A stretch of 64,000 nucleotides of DNA from Roseovarius gaetbuli (lineage in GTDB: Bacteria; Pseudomonadota; Alphaproteobacteria; Rhodobacterales; Rhodobacteraceae): positions 89,673 to 153,672 of the forward strand of contig NZ_FWFJ01000004.1 in the NCBI RefSeq assembly GCF_900172365.1. Reading direction: 5' to 3'. A model generated the notes under the pieces. The model was given only the letters and a program-made list of their open reading frames with translations. It ran no database searches and was not told where the DNA came from. The position numbers were made by a program, and so were the translations under genes. This document shows positions 43,703 to 53,257 of the stretch, one piece after another; within the stretch, counting starts at the first letter, position 1, and the number at the start of each line of letters is the position of its first letter.

Positions 43703-44146
43703 ATGAAATCATTTCTCTTGACGACAGCCTTTGCACTCTTGGCATTTCCCGCATTTCCCGCATTGGCCGACAGTGTGACCGAGGCAATTGAAGCTCGCTC
43801 GCTCGAGTTCGAAGCGGCCTTCAATGCCGGCGACAGCGCCGCTGTCGCTAATCTTTATGCGCCGGATGCTGCGATCCTGCCGCCGGGCGGAGCGCGTATC
43901 GACGGCCGCGAGAAGATCGCCGCCTTCTGGGCGGGTGCTATTGAAAGCGGGCTCGCTGACCTAGACCTGATAGCAGCCGAAGTGATCGCCACCGGCGACA
44001 GCGCACTTGATGTTGGTACGCTCACTCTCTCCGCGCCGGGCGAGAACGGCGCGCGCGTTGTCGTCGCCGCCAAGTACGTGGTACATTGGATTCAGATCGA
44101 CGGGGGCTGGCACCTCCATCGCGACATCTGGAACCTCGGACAATAG
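43703..44146 (+). CDS. Secreted SnoaL-like / DUF4440 protein
   Basis: Protein of 147 residues with a signal peptide ending ALAD and a cone-shaped SnoaL/NTF2-like fold: AFNAGDSAAVANLYAPDAAILPPGG near residue 37 and a C-terminal beta strand with WHLHRDIWN. This fold holds ketosteroid isomerases, polyketide cyclases and many binding proteins, so function cannot be told. It stands alone between non-coding stretches. A GAGGA ribosome site precedes the ATG. Confidence 0.8.
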   Translation: MKSFLLTTAFALLAFPAFPALADSVTEAIEARSLEFEAAFNAGDSAAVANLYAPDAAILPPGGARIDGREKIAAFWAGAIESGLADLDLIAAEVIATGDSALDVGTLTLSAPGENGARVVVAAKYVVHWIQIDGGWHLHRDIWNLGQ

Positions 44147-44620
44147 TCTGAGCAACGTAGAGCGCTTGTCTGGAGATTGGTCATGGAGTCGGGAACGGCG
44201 GTTTCCGATCAGACCCGCCAAGGCACTGGAGTGCTGGCCTTCCAGTGTACAGAAGTCCTTGGCAAAACCATGCTGAACCTTGACAGTTTCTAGCAGGGCT
44301 GCGGTGAATGCAGATATTCGCCGCGTTGTGTAGAATGCCTTGATAGGGTTCTGACGTGACCGCCGCAGCGCAGAACGGAAATGCGAATTAGCTACCAGTT
44401 GAAGGACCGCTTTCGGAATATGCGCAAATCAGGCTTGCAACCGCAGCGAATGACCGTTTCCCGCCCGACTTTCTGAATGCTGCGGTTGCAGCTGACGTGA
44501 TCGTGCGGCTGCGGTGAAGGGCGGGTGCACGATTAAGGGGTGTTTTCTGATGAAAACATCTGCCAGCTATTTGATACAGGTCTGCGCCCTCTGGCATAAG
44601 ACCCGCACAGGCGGTTGCAG
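44147..44620. other. Degenerate gap between the SnoaL-like gene and gmaS
   Basis: No gene. It contains several repeats of short words such as GCTGCGGT and GCAGCGAATGACCG typical of decayed intergenic filler in this group. A 121-residue minus frame (44388-44753) overlaps the real gene end and terminator and is not coding. Confidence 0.5.
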
Positions 44621-44660
44621 ATAAAAAACTGCGCCGGTCGCAAATGCGGGTCCGGCGCAG
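44621..44660 (-). terminator. Intrinsic terminator of the gmaS operon
   Basis: On the minus strand, arms CTGCGCCGG and CCGGCGCAG with a 14-base loop are followed by TTTTTT. It lies 33 bases after the gmaS stop (44693). A clear rho-independent terminator for the mgsABC-gmaS operon. Confidence 0.85.
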
Positions 44661-44692
44661 GTGCCCCGCCCTCGGGAAAAGGCGGCGGGGAG

Positions 44693-46000
44693 TTAGATGT
44701 CGAGCGTGTTCTCGCGTTCCCAACGTGAGAAATGCGAGACGAACGAATTCCATTCCTGATGCTTGAGCTTCATGAAGGCTGCTGAAAACTCGTCCCCGAG
44801 GGCGGATTTCAGCGCGCTGTCCTGATCGAAATACCGCAGGGCGTCGAGCATGTTGAGGGGCAGGGGCGGCGCATCCTTGACGGTGTGGCCGTCCTTGTAC
44901 ATGTCGATATCAAGCCGCTTGCCGGGGTCGGCCTTGGTGTTGATGCCCGACAGGCCCGCGGCGATGATCACCGCCTGCATCAGGTAGGGGTTGGCCGCGC
45001 CATCGGGAAGGCGCAATTCGAACCGCCCGGCGCCGGGGACGCGTACCATATGGGTGCGGTTGTTGCCGGTCCATGTCACCGTGTTGGGCGCCCATGTGGC
45101 CCCCGACATCGTGCGCGGGGCATTGATGCGCTTATAGCTGTTGACGGTCGGGTTGGTGATCGCCGCAAGCGCCGAGGCGTGTTTCATGATCCCGCCAAGG
45201 AAATGCCAGCCGGTGTCGGACATGCCAAGGTCGTGGGTGCCGTCGGTAAAGAGGTTGGTCTTGCCCGCCTTGTCCCAGATCGAGATATGCGCGTGACAGC
45301 CGTTGCCGGTCAGCCCCTGAATGGGTTTGGGCATGAAGGTGGCGCGCAGGCCGTGTTTCTCGGCCACGGATTTGACCATGAACTTGAAGAAGGAATGCTT
45401 GTCGGCGGTGGCCAGCACATCGTCGAATTCCCAGTTCATCTCGAACTGGCCGTTGGCGTCTTCGTGGTCGCTCTGATAGGGGCCCCAGCCCAGATCGAGC
45501 ATGTAATCGCTGATCTCGGCAATCACGTCATAGCGGCGCATGATCGCCTGTTGATCGTAACAGGGCTTTTCGGCGGTATCGAACTTGTCCGAAACTTCGA
45601 CCCCGGTGGGATCAAGCAGGAAGAATTCGGCCTCAATGCCGGTCTTGATGGTCAGCCCCTGTTCGGCGGCGGCCTCGATCTGGCGCAGAAGGACGTTGCG
45701 CGGTGCTTGCGAAAGCTTGGCGTCATTCATCACACAATTGGCGGGCACCCAGGCGACCTCGGGCTTCCAGGGAAGTTGAATTACCGCCTCGGGGTCAGGC
45801 ACGGCAAGCATGTCGGGATGCGCCGGGGTCAGGTCAAGCCATGTGGCAAAGCCCGCAAAACCGGCGCCGTCCTTTTGCATGCCGGCAATCGCCTGGGCGG
45901 GGACCATCTTGGCGCGCTGTGCACCGAACAGATCGGTATAGGATACCATGAAATATTTTACGCCGTTTTCGGCGGCGAATTGAGCAAGATCCTTGGCCAT
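44693..46000 (-). CDS. gmaS: Type III glutamine synthetase-like ligase, probably gamma-glutamylmethylamide synthetase
   Basis: Ligase of 435 residues of the glutamine synthetase superfamily (GlnT / GmaS type). The glutamate and metal site motifs are visible: GIEAEFFLL near residue 128, NGCHAHISIW near 247, RVPGAGRFELRLPDGAANPY near 335. Its position next to three glutamate-synthase-like subunits matches the N-methylglutamate pathway, where GmaS joins methylamine to glutamate. A GlnT glutamine synthetase with glxBCD genes in rhizobia is an alternative. I chose the ATG at 45998-46000; a longer frame reaching 46108 lacks family similarity. Confidence 0.8.
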   Translation of the reverse strand: MAKDLAQFAAENGVKYFMVSYTDLFGAQRAKMVPAQAIAGMQKDGAGFAGFATWLDLTPAHPDMLAVPDPEAVIQLPWKPEVAWVPANCVMNDAKLSQAPRNVLLRQIEAAAEQGLTIKTGIEAEFFLLDPTGVEVSDKFDTAEKPCYDQQAIMRRYDVIAEISDYMLDLGWGPYQSDHEDANGQFEMNWEFDDVLATADKHSFFKFMVKSVAEKHGLRATFMPKPIQGLTGNGCHAHISIWDKAGKTNLFTDGTHDLGMSDTGWHFLGGIMKHASALAAITNPTVNSYKRINAPRTMSGATWAPNTVTWTGNNRTHMVRVPGAGRFELRLPDGAANPYLMQAVIIAAGLSGINTKADPGKRLDIDMYKDGHTVKDAPPLPLNMLDALRYFDQDSALKSALGDEFSAAFMKLKHQEWNSFVSHFSRWERENTLDI

Positions 46001-46067
46001 GTCTTTGCTTTTCCCTGTTGTCGTTATCTGGTTGGCCCCCGGACATCTGTGCCGGGGGCAGTTATCT

Positions 46068-47405
46068 TCAGAACCCGCCCTGACCGGGAATCCACGTGGT
46101 GCCGGCAAGCGGCACGCGGGCCATTGCGGCCGCTTCCATCGTCAGCGCGCAGAGGTCTTCGGGTTCAAGGTTGTGCAGGTTGTTATGACCGCAGGCGCGC
46201 GCGATTGTCTGGGCCTCAAGCGTGAGAACGGCCAGATAATTGCGCAGACGACGCCCGGCCGCAACCGGATCAAGACGCGCCGCAAGGGCCGGGTCCTGGG
46301 TGGTGATGCCGGCCGGATCGCGGCCTTCGTGCCAGTCGTCATAGGCGCCGGTGGTGGTGCCGAGCGCGTTATACTCGGATTCCCACCGCGGGTCGTTGTC
46401 GCCAAGCGCGACCATGGCGGCGGTGCCGATGGCAACCGCATCCGCGCCAAGCGCAAGCGCCTTGGCCACATCGGCCCCGGTGCGGATGCCGCCCGAGATC
46501 ACAAGTTGAACCTCGCGGTGCAGGCCCATGTCCTGAAGCGCCTGAACGGCCGGGCGGATACAGGCCAGCGTCGGCAGGCCGACATGCTCGATGAACACAT
46601 CCTGCGTGGCCGCCGTGCCGCCCTGCATACCGTCAAGAACCACGACGTCGGCGCCCGCTTTGACCGCCAGAGTGGTGTCATAATAGGGCCGTGTGCCGCC
46701 GATTTTCACATAGATCGGCTTTTCCCAGCCGGTGATTTCGCGCAGTTCGAGGATCTTGATTTCAAGATCGTCGGGGCCGGTCCAATCGGGGTGACGACAG
46801 GCCGAGCGCTGGTCGATGCCCTTGGGCAGGGTGCGCATCTCGGCCACCCGGTCGGTGATCTTCTGACCCAGAAGCATGCCGCCGCCGCCCGGCTTGGCGC
46901 CCTGACCGATCACCACCTCGATCGCATCGGCGCGCCGCAGGTCATCGGGGTTCATGCCATAACGCGAGGGCAGCACCTGGTAGACCAGCGTTTTGGAATG
47001 GCCGCGCTCTTCTTCGGTCATGCCGCCGTCGCCGGTGGTGGTCGAGGTGCCCGCAAGGGTCGCGCCACGGCCAAGCGCCTCTTTGGCGTTGCCCGACAGC
47101 GCGCCAAAGCTCATGCCGGCGATGGTGACGGGGATATCAAGTTCGATCGGCTTTTTGGCAAAGCGGGTGCCGAGGGTGACGTTGGTGCTGCATTTCTCGC
47201 GGTAGCCTTCGAGGGGATAGCGGCTAATCGAGGCACCAAGGAACAAGAGGTCATCGAAATGCGGGACTTTGCGCTTGGCGCCGCCACCGCGGATATCATA
47301 GATGCCCGTCGCCGCAGCCCGGCGGATTTCCGAGTTGATCTCATTGGTGAAAGTGGCGGATTGGCGCGGCACGGTTTGGGGAATTTTCGGCGATTGATCA
47401 GTCAT
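46068..47405 (-). CDS. mgsC: FMN-binding glutamate-synthase-like subunit, probably N-methylglutamate synthase MgsC
   Basis: Protein of 445 residues with the glutamate synthase FMN barrel. Family features are GAKPGGGGMLLGQKI near residue 168, GADVVVLDGMQGGTAA near 255 and ISGGIRTGADVAKALALGADAV near 300. The stretch that in GltB and GlxD-like proteins carries the [3Fe-4S] cysteines reads YDDWHEGRDPAGITTQDP here, with no cysteine. This points to N-methylglutamate synthase rather than plain glutamate synthase. It is the last Mgs gene before gmaS, with a 67-base gap. Confidence 0.82.
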   Translation of the reverse strand: MTDQSPKIPQTVPRQSATFTNEINSEIRRAAATGIYDIRGGGAKRKVPHFDDLLFLGASISRYPLEGYREKCSTNVTLGTRFAKKPIELDIPVTIAGMSFGALSGNAKEALGRGATLAGTSTTTGDGGMTEEERGHSKTLVYQVLPSRYGMNPDDLRRADAIEVVIGQGAKPGGGGMLLGQKITDRVAEMRTLPKGIDQRSACRHPDWTGPDDLEIKILELREITGWEKPIYVKIGGTRPYYDTTLAVKAGADVVVLDGMQGGTAATQDVFIEHVGLPTLACIRPAVQALQDMGLHREVQLVISGGIRTGADVAKALALGADAVAIGTAAMVALGDNDPRWESEYNALGTTTGAYDDWHEGRDPAGITTQDPALAARLDPVAAGRRLRNYLAVLTLEAQTIARACGHNNLHNLEPEDLCALTMEAAAMARVPLAGTTWIPGQGGF

Positions 47406-47416
47406 CTGAATGTGCC

Positions 47417-48100
47417 TCAGTAGGCCGACGCGTTGTCGACGTTGAAATTATAGAGCTTGCGGGCCGAGCCATAACGGCGAAATTCCGACGGGTCGGCATC
47501 GCATTCGCCACGGGCCAGTAGGTCGCGTAGGATCTCGATATGCTCGGGGCGCATTTCCTTTTCGATGCAATCCGCGCCAAGGCTCTTGACCGAACCGCGC
47601 ACGAAAATCCGCGCCTCATAGAGGCTGTCGCCAAGCGCGTCGCCGGCGTCGCCGCAGACCACAAGGTTGCCCGATTGCGCCATGAAGGCCGACATATGGC
47701 CGATATTGCCATGTACGATGATGTCGATGCCCTTCATCGAGATGCCGCAGCGAGAGGCGGCATTGCCCTTGATCACAAGCGTGCCGCCGCGACCGGTGGC
47801 GCCGGCGTATTGGCTTGCGTCGCCGTCGATGATGACGCTGCCGGACATCATGTTTTCCGCCACGCCCGGCCCCGCATTGCCCTTGATGCGGATCGTCGCA
47901 AGCTTGTTCATGCCCGCGCAGTAATACCCGGTCGAGCCGCGCACGGTAATATCAAGCGGGGCATCGACGCCCACGGCAAGCGCGTGGCTGCCCTTGGGGT
48001 TGATGATTTCCCAGGCGGTTGCGTTGGTGTGTTCCTTTTGGGCGTGCAGCGTCGAATTGAGCGCGCGCAGCCCGTCGGCCTCTAGATCAAATGTCTGCAT
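47417..48100 (-). CDS. mgsB: Glutamate-synthase C-terminal-like subunit, probably MgsB
   Basis: Protein of 227 residues with the parallel beta-helix repeats of the glutamate synthase alpha C-terminal (GXGXG) domain: repeats of the GNAGPG, GASGRGG-like and GDAGD kind occupy residues 65 to 190. It is three bases after mgsA and 12 bases before mgsC. It probably bridges the amidotransferase and FMN subunits. Confidence 0.85.
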   Translation of the reverse strand: MQTFDLEADGLRALNSTLHAQKEHTNATAWEIINPKGSHALAVGVDAPLDITVRGSTGYYCAGMNKLATIRIKGNAGPGVAENMMSGSVIIDGDASQYAGATGRGGTLVIKGNAASRCGISMKGIDIIVHGNIGHMSAFMAQSGNLVVCGDAGDALGDSLYEARIFVRGSVKSLGADCIEKEMRPEHIEILRDLLARGECDADPSEFRRYGSARKLYNFNVDNASAY

Positions 48101-48103
48101 GGG

Positions 48104-49000
48104 TCAGTGCTTCCAGAAATAAACGGTTGAGGGTTCGGGCTCCCAGACGCGGGCGGTCTCAATACCCGGCAGGTTGACCATCGCGCGGTATTCCGAGCCG
48201 AAGGCGACATATTGATCGGTTTCGGCCATCACGGCGGGCTTGCAGGCAATCGGATCGCGCAGCACGCCAAAGCCGTCCTTGGTGCCGACAACGAAGGTGT
48301 AAAACCCGTCGAGGTCGTCAAGCGAGGCCTCAAGCGCGCCGCCGAGATCGGCACCGTTGGCCATTTTCCAGCTCAGGTAGGCGGCGGCGACTTCGCTGTC
48401 GTTTTCGGTCTCAAAGGTCATGCCTTCGCGGATCAGGCGGCGGCGCAGGCTGTTGTGGTTGCTGAGCGAGCCGTTGTGCACGAGGCATTGATCGGGTCCG
48501 GTGGAAAACGGATGCGCGCCCATGGTGGTGATCGCGGATTCGGTTGCCATGCGGGTGTGGCCGATGCCGTGGCTTCCCGACATCTTGGAAACCTCGAAGC
48601 GCGCGGCCACATCGGCGGGAAGGCCCACCTCTTTGAAGATCTCGATGCTTTCGCCCGAGCTCATGATGCGAAGATCAGGGCGCAGGGATTTAAGGGCGGC
48701 GCGCGCGGCGTCGGCCTTGTTGGCGTCGATCTCAAGCACCGCGTGGGTGTCTTTGACCGTCATTTCGACCGGCGCGCCAAGGGCGGCGGCAAGATCGTCT
48801 TTGAGCGTTGCAAAATCCGTGTCGGGATTGGCCGATTGCACGGTCATGGTCCATTTGCCGGCCTCTGCGCCGCCATAAATGGCGATGCCGGCACTATCCG
48901 GGCCGCGGTCGGTCATCGTGACCAGCATGTCAGTCAGAAGGGCGCCCAGCTGCGGTTCTAACGCGCTGTCCTTCAGGAATAAGCCCACAATGCCACACAT
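48104..49000 (-). CDS. mgsA: Class II glutamine amidotransferase-like subunit, probably MgsA
   Basis: Protein of 298 residues of the class II amidotransferase (Ntn) family. It begins MCGIVGLF, so Cys2 is the nucleophile. Family segments TDRGPDSAGIAIYG near residue 30 and SHGIGHTRMATES near 148 are visible. In N-methylglutamate synthase this subunit corresponds to the glutaminase part of glutamate synthase. It is the first gene of the operon, 160 bases downstream of a regulator on the same strand. Confidence 0.85.
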   Translation of the reverse strand: MCGIVGLFLKDSALEPQLGALLTDMLVTMTDRGPDSAGIAIYGGAEAGKWTMTVQSANPDTDFATLKDDLAAALGAPVEMTVKDTHAVLEIDANKADAARAALKSLRPDLRIMSSGESIEIFKEVGLPADVAARFEVSKMSGSHGIGHTRMATESAITTMGAHPFSTGPDQCLVHNGSLSNHNSLRRRLIREGMTFETENDSEVAAAYLSWKMANGADLGGALEASLDDLDGFYTFVVGTKDGFGVLRDPIACKPAVMAETDQYVAFGSEYRAMVNLPGIETARVWEPEPSTVYFWKH

Positions 49001-49161
49001 GAGTCGGTTCTCCTTGGTTCATGTTTGAGAAAACTCTAGCACAGAAAACAATTGATTCAACTAGCAGGAAACATTTTTTCTTAACAAGCATAGAAAAGAC
49101 AAAATCCGCCCGGCAATGCGGGGCGCATTCATGTCGTATTGGTCAGGCGCGAAGAGGGGGG

Positions 49162-49812
49162 TTAGTTGCCCTGAGGATAACAGATGATCGACAGATACCG
49201 CGCGGGCAGTTGCACAAGCCCGTCCGGGCCATGCGGCGCATCCGCGTCAAAGAACAGGCTATCGCCCGGTTCCAGCAGGTAGTGATTGTCGCCATGCCGG
49301 TAATCAATCACGCCTTCAAGCATGTAGAGCAGTTCAAGGCCGTCATGCTGAAACGTGGGAAAGACGTCAGAGGTTTCCGACAGGGTGATAAGGTATGGCT
49401 CGACCATGACGCCCGAGGCGTTGCTGCCGATATGGCCAAGCAGGTTGTATTGATGGCCAGAGCGGGTGCCGGCACGGTTGATTTCAACCGCATCCCCGGC
49501 TTTCACATGCATCGCCTCGCGGCGTTCTTCAAAGCGGCGAAAGAACGAGGTGATCGGCGTGCTGAGAGCATGCGCCAGAATTTGCAGAGTGGTCAGCGAC
49601 GGCGAAGTAATGCCGTTTTCGATTTTCGACAGCATCCCGAGCGACAGGCCCGTCGCATTGGCCAGATCGGCCACGGTCATGCCTTTTTGGTGACGAAAGG
49701 CGCGCACTTCGCGGCCAATGGCGGATTCGAGGTTCCGCTCATTGAGGTCGCGTACCCGGTGCGGATCCTGGGCGAGTTCCGGCGTGTCGGCGGCGTCTGT
49801 GCTTTTGGTCAT
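49162..49812 (-). CDS. XRE-family regulator with cupin domain
   Basis: Regulator of 216 residues. The helix-turn-helix is near residue 45 (MTVADLANATGLSLGMLSKIENGITSPSL) and a cupin sensor domain occupies the C-terminal 75 residues (YLLEPGDSLFFDADAPHG). It lies directly upstream of mgsABC-gmaS on the same strand and is the obvious regulator of that operon. The start could also be an ATG nine codons upstream (49837-49839); I prefer 49810-49812, which follows an AAGG. Regulators of this form often accompany polyamine, amine or glutamate metabolism. Confidence 0.85.
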   Translation of the reverse strand: MTKSTDAADTPELAQDPHRVRDLNERNLESAIGREVRAFRHQKGMTVADLANATGLSLGMLSKIENGITSPSLTTLQILAHALSTPITSFFRRFEERREAMHVKAGDAVEINRAGTRSGHQYNLLGHIGSNASGVMVEPYLITLSETSDVFPTFQHDGLELLYMLEGVIDYRHGDNHYLLEPGDSLFFDADAPHGPDGLVQLPARYLSIICYPQGN

Positions 49813-50076
49813 TCGAAAGCCTTGATCATACAGGTTCATACGGTTTTATGCAGCCCTTGCGGGTAACTCCAGCATTTCGTGCGCCATAAGTGGATTAAGG
49901 TGTCGCGCCTGCGCCCGATGGAAACGCCCAGTGCGGCGAGTCTTGTGCCGGAAAATCGCGCAAAACGCCTTATTCTTGTGCATTTCATGGGCGCGAAGGC
50001 GGCAAAACCGCGCGGTTTTATTCTTTGGTCCGAAAACAGCATTGCGCGCGCGGTGACGCAACGAAAGCATCAAATC

Positions 50077-51492
50077 ATGGATATGTTTGATGAGATGCAT
50101 GGTCATGACGGCGCGGTTCGCCGACCGTATAAGACCTTTGATGGCTGGCTGAGTCAGGAAGATGCGGGTCGCCTTCGCGCCAAGCAGCGCGAGGCCGAAG
50201 ACCTGTTCCGCCTGACCGGGATCACCTTTAATGTCTATGGGCGGTCGGAGGCCGAAGAGCGGCTTATCCCGTTTGACATCATTCCGCGCATTATCGACGG
50301 TCGCGAATGGCAACGCCTTGAACGCGGGATCGAACAAAGGGTGCGCGCGATCAACGCCTTTTTGCATGACATCTATCATCGGCAGGAAATTCTGCGCGCG
50401 GGCCGTGTGCCGCGCGAGATGATTGCCAACAACGAGGCGTTCCTGCCTCAGATGATCGGGGTCATGCCGCCGGGCGGTATCTACACGCATATCACCGGGA
50501 TCGACCTTGTGCGCACCGGGCCGGACGAGTTTTTCGTGCTTGAGGACAATGCGCGCACGCCCTCGGGTGTGAGTTACATGCTGGAAAACCGCGAGACCAT
50601 GCTGCGGATGTTCCCCGAACTGTTCAGCAAGACACGGGTGCGCCCGGTGTCGGATTATCCGCGCAACCTGCGCCGGTCGCTGGCGGCCTCGGCGCCCGAG
50701 GGGTGTGACGGCACGCCGACGGTCGCGGTTCTGACGCCGGGGATATTCAACTCGGCCTATTACGAGCATGCCTTTCTGGCCGACAAGATGGGGGTCGAGC
50801 TTGTCGAGGGGCATGATTTGCGCGTGGTCGAGGGGCGCGTGGCGATGCGCACCACGCGGGGCTATCGCCCGATTGACGTGCTTTATCGCCGGGTCGATGA
50901 CGACTTTCTTGATCCGCTGAATTTCAACCCGGAGTCGGCGCTTGGCGTGCCCGGCATCATGGATGTTTACCGCGCCGGGGGTATCACAATCGCCAATGCG
51001 CCGGGCACCGGGATTTCCGATGACAAGGCGATCTATAGCTATATGCCCGAGATCGTCGAATTCTATACCGGCGAGCGCCCCATCCTGCAGAACGTGCCGA
51101 CCTGGCGGTGCAGCGAGAAGGAAAGCCTTGATTACGTGCTGGCTAACCTTTCCGACCTTGTGGTCAAGGAGGTGCACGGATCGGGCGGCTATGGCATGCT
51201 GATCGGCCCGGCGGCGAGCAAGAAAGAGCTCAAGGAGTTCGAGCGCAAGTTGCGGGCGCGCCCGAGCAATTACATCGCGCAACCTACCCTTAGCCTGTCA
51301 ACCGTGCCGGTCTTTACCAAGGCCGGGCTTGCGCCGCGTCATGTCGATCTGCGGCCGTTTGTTTTGATGTCGAAAGACGGCATTCAGGTCACCCCCGGCG
51401 GTCTAACGCGGGTGGCGATGAAAAAGGGCTCGCTTGTGGTGAATTCGTCGCAGGGCGGGGGCACCAAGGACACCTGGGTGCTGGAGGATTAA
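50077..51492 (+). CDS. Circularly permuted ATP-grasp enzyme of the Anbu operon
   Basis: Ligase-like protein of 471 residues of the circularly permuted ATP-grasp family (DUF404/DUF407). Typical segments include GIDLVRTGPDEFFVLEDNARTPSGVSYMLENR near residue 145, YRRVDDDFLDPL near 270 and GSGGYGMLIGPAASKKE near 368. It heads a four-gene operon of the kind that carries the bacterial proteasome-like peptidase Anbu, and would make a peptide tag or bond whose role is not known. The ATG at 50077 is inferred from family length; upstream frames extend to 49879 but lack similarity. Confidence 0.85.
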   Translation: MDMFDEMHGHDGAVRRPYKTFDGWLSQEDAGRLRAKQREAEDLFRLTGITFNVYGRSEAEERLIPFDIIPRIIDGREWQRLERGIEQRVRAINAFLHDIYHRQEILRAGRVPREMIANNEAFLPQMIGVMPPGGIYTHITGIDLVRTGPDEFFVLEDNARTPSGVSYMLENRETMLRMFPELFSKTRVRPVSDYPRNLRRSLAASAPEGCDGTPTVAVLTPGIFNSAYYEHAFLADKMGVELVEGHDLRVVEGRVAMRTTRGYRPIDVLYRRVDDDFLDPLNFNPESALGVPGIMDVYRAGGITIANAPGTGISDDKAIYSYMPEIVEFYTGERPILQNVPTWRCSEKESLDYVLANLSDLVVKEVHGSGGYGMLIGPAASKKELKEFERKLRARPSNYIAQPTLSLSTVPVFTKAGLAPRHVDLRPFVLMSKDGIQVTPGGLTRVAMKKGSLVVNSSQGGGTKDTWVLED

Positions 51493-51495
51493 GCG

Positions 51496-52437
51496 ATGCT
51501 TGGAAAAACCGCCGGTGGCTTGTTTTGGATGGCGCGTCTGCTTGAACGCTCGGAGAATACCGCGCGGATGATCGAAACCGGTCAGCGCATCGCGCTGACC
51601 CGTGCCGGAAGTGGCGCCGATGACTGGATGTCGGTGTTGCAGGCCGGGGCCATGTCACAGGGTTACGTCGAGAAACACGGCGAGGTGACGGCCGATCTTG
51701 CGATCGACTGGATGCTGCGGGATCCTGATAACCCGGCCTCGGTCTTGTCGGTGGTCGGGCAGGCGCGCCAAAACGCGCGGCTGGTGCGCACCGCCCTGAC
51801 CCACGAGGCGTGGGAGGCGGTCAATTCGTGCTGGATGATGTTGCAGGACGCGATGGCGCGCAAGGTGCGCGACCGCGATCTGCCCAAGGTGCTGGCTCTG
51901 GTGCGTGAACGAAGCGCGCTTGTGCGCGGCGCCATTCACGGCACCATGCTGCGCAACGAGATTTACGATTTCGTGCGCATCGGCACCTTTATCGAGAGGG
52001 CCGACAACACCGCCCGGATTCTGGACGTGAAATACTATGTGCTCTTGCCCTCGGCCGCCGCCGTGGGATCGCGGCTTGATAATGTCCAATGGGATACGAT
52101 CCTGCGCTCGGTCAGTGCCGAGGGCGGGTATCGCATGGCGATTGGCCCCGATGTGACCCCGCGCGGCATTGCGCAGTTTCTGATCCTCGACAAATGCATG
52201 CCGCGCAGTCTTAATTTCTGTTGCGGCAAGCTGCGCGACAACCTGCGGTATCTGGCGAGCGACTATGACCTGCGCCTGCCCTGTCATCAGGTGGTCGATA
52301 CCATGTGTCGACGGTTTCTAAGCCATGATATCAACGCGATCTTTGATTATGGGCTGCATGAATATGTGCAGGAGGTGCTGCAAAACCTGTCGGCGCTGAG
52401 CAACCAGATCGAGATTGATTACAGGTTCTACGGATAA
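51496..52437 (+). CDS. Alpha-E domain protein of the Anbu operon
   Basis: All-helical protein of 313 residues with the alpha-E pattern: MARLLERSENTARMIETG near residue 12, then NEIYDFVRIGTFIERADNTARILDVKYY near 155. The two copies of the RxExxARxxD-like helix suggest an internal duplication. It is always found beside the ATP-grasp partner; function is unknown. It begins three bases after that gene. Confidence 0.88.
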   Translation: MLGKTAGGLFWMARLLERSENTARMIETGQRIALTRAGSGADDWMSVLQAGAMSQGYVEKHGEVTADLAIDWMLRDPDNPASVLSVVGQARQNARLVRTALTHEAWEAVNSCWMMLQDAMARKVRDRDLPKVLALVRERSALVRGAIHGTMLRNEIYDFVRIGTFIERADNTARILDVKYYVLLPSAAAVGSRLDNVQWDTILRSVSAEGGYRMAIGPDVTPRGIAQFLILDKCMPRSLNFCCGKLRDNLRYLASDYDLRLPCHQVVDTMCRRFLSHDINAIFDYGLHEYVQEVLQNLSALSNQIEIDYRFYG

Positions 52438-52440
52438 GCC

Positions 52441-53241
52441 ATGCGCCTTTTGATCAAACACACGACCCGCTATGATTATTCCGCCCCGGTGCCCTACGGG
52501 GTGCAGCAAATTCGCCTGTCGCCGAAACCGACGCGCGGTCAGGTCGTGCGCGACTGGAAGATCACGGTCGAGGGCGGGCAACAGCAGGTGGTCTTTGACG
52601 ACCACCACCGCAATCATGTCATCCTGTTCAGCTTTGAGCCCGAGGTGACACAGCTTGTCGTGCGCGCCGAAGGCATTGTCGAGATGAGCGATACCGCCGG
52701 GGTGGTTGGCGTGCATCAGGGGCTTGCGCCGCTCTGGCTGTTTCAGAAGCCGACCGAGCATACCCGCGCGGGCAAGGGCTGTCGCGAGTTGGTGCGGATG
52801 GTCGAAGGCGATAGCGATCTGGAAAAGCTGCACGACCTGTCGACGCGCGTTCATGGCGCGATTGCCTATGAGACCGGCAAATCCGAAATCGCCTGGAGTG
52901 CCGAGGATGCGCTCGCCGCCGGGCATGGGGTCTGTCAGGATCACGCGCATGTCTTCATTGCCTGCGCGCGTGCGATGGGGCTTCCGGCGCGCTATGTTTC
53001 GGGGTATTTGCGGATGGATGGCCAGGACGAGCAAAGCGCGACCCATGCCTGGGCCGAGGCGCATGTCGATGGATTGGGCTGGGTCGGGTTTGATGTCTCG
53101 AACGCGATTTCGCCCGACACGCGGTATGTTCGGGTGGCGACCGGTCTTGATTATACCGAGGCCGCGCCGATTGTGGGGCACCGCTATGGGCTGGCCGAGG
53201 AACGCATGGATGTGTCGCTTCGCGTGACGCAGCAACAGTAA
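52441..53241 (+). CDS. Transglutaminase-like cysteine protease of the Anbu operon
   Basis: Protein of 266 residues with an N-terminal bacterial transglutaminase-associated domain and a C-terminal transglutaminase core. The catalytic triad is visible: Cys in AAGHGVCQDHAHVF near residue 164, His in ATHAWAEAHVDG near 203, Asp in GWVGFDVSN near 218. It starts three bases after the alpha-E gene. In Anbu operons it is thought to act with the ATP-grasp enzyme on a peptide linkage. Confidence 0.92.
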   Translation: MRLLIKHTTRYDYSAPVPYGVQQIRLSPKPTRGQVVRDWKITVEGGQQQVVFDDHHRNHVILFSFEPEVTQLVVRAEGIVEMSDTAGVVGVHQGLAPLWLFQKPTEHTRAGKGCRELVRMVEGDSDLEKLHDLSTRVHGAIAYETGKSEIAWSAEDALAAGHGVCQDHAHVFIACARAMGLPARYVSGYLRMDGQDEQSATHAWAEAHVDGLGWVGFDVSNAISPDTRYVRVATGLDYTEAAPIVGHRYGLAEERMDVSLRVTQQQ

Positions 53242-53257
53242 GGGAAGGGTTGCGCAG

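Noticed and set aside
44388..44753. 121-codon minus frame near the gmaS end
   Set aside because: It runs through the strong gmaS terminator hairpin and overlaps the gmaS coding end in another frame.
49846..51282. Minus-strand frame of 478 codons over the ATP-grasp gene
   Set aside because: Antisense shadow typical of high-GC DNA; the plus-strand ATP-grasp protein has recognisable motifs and operon spacing.
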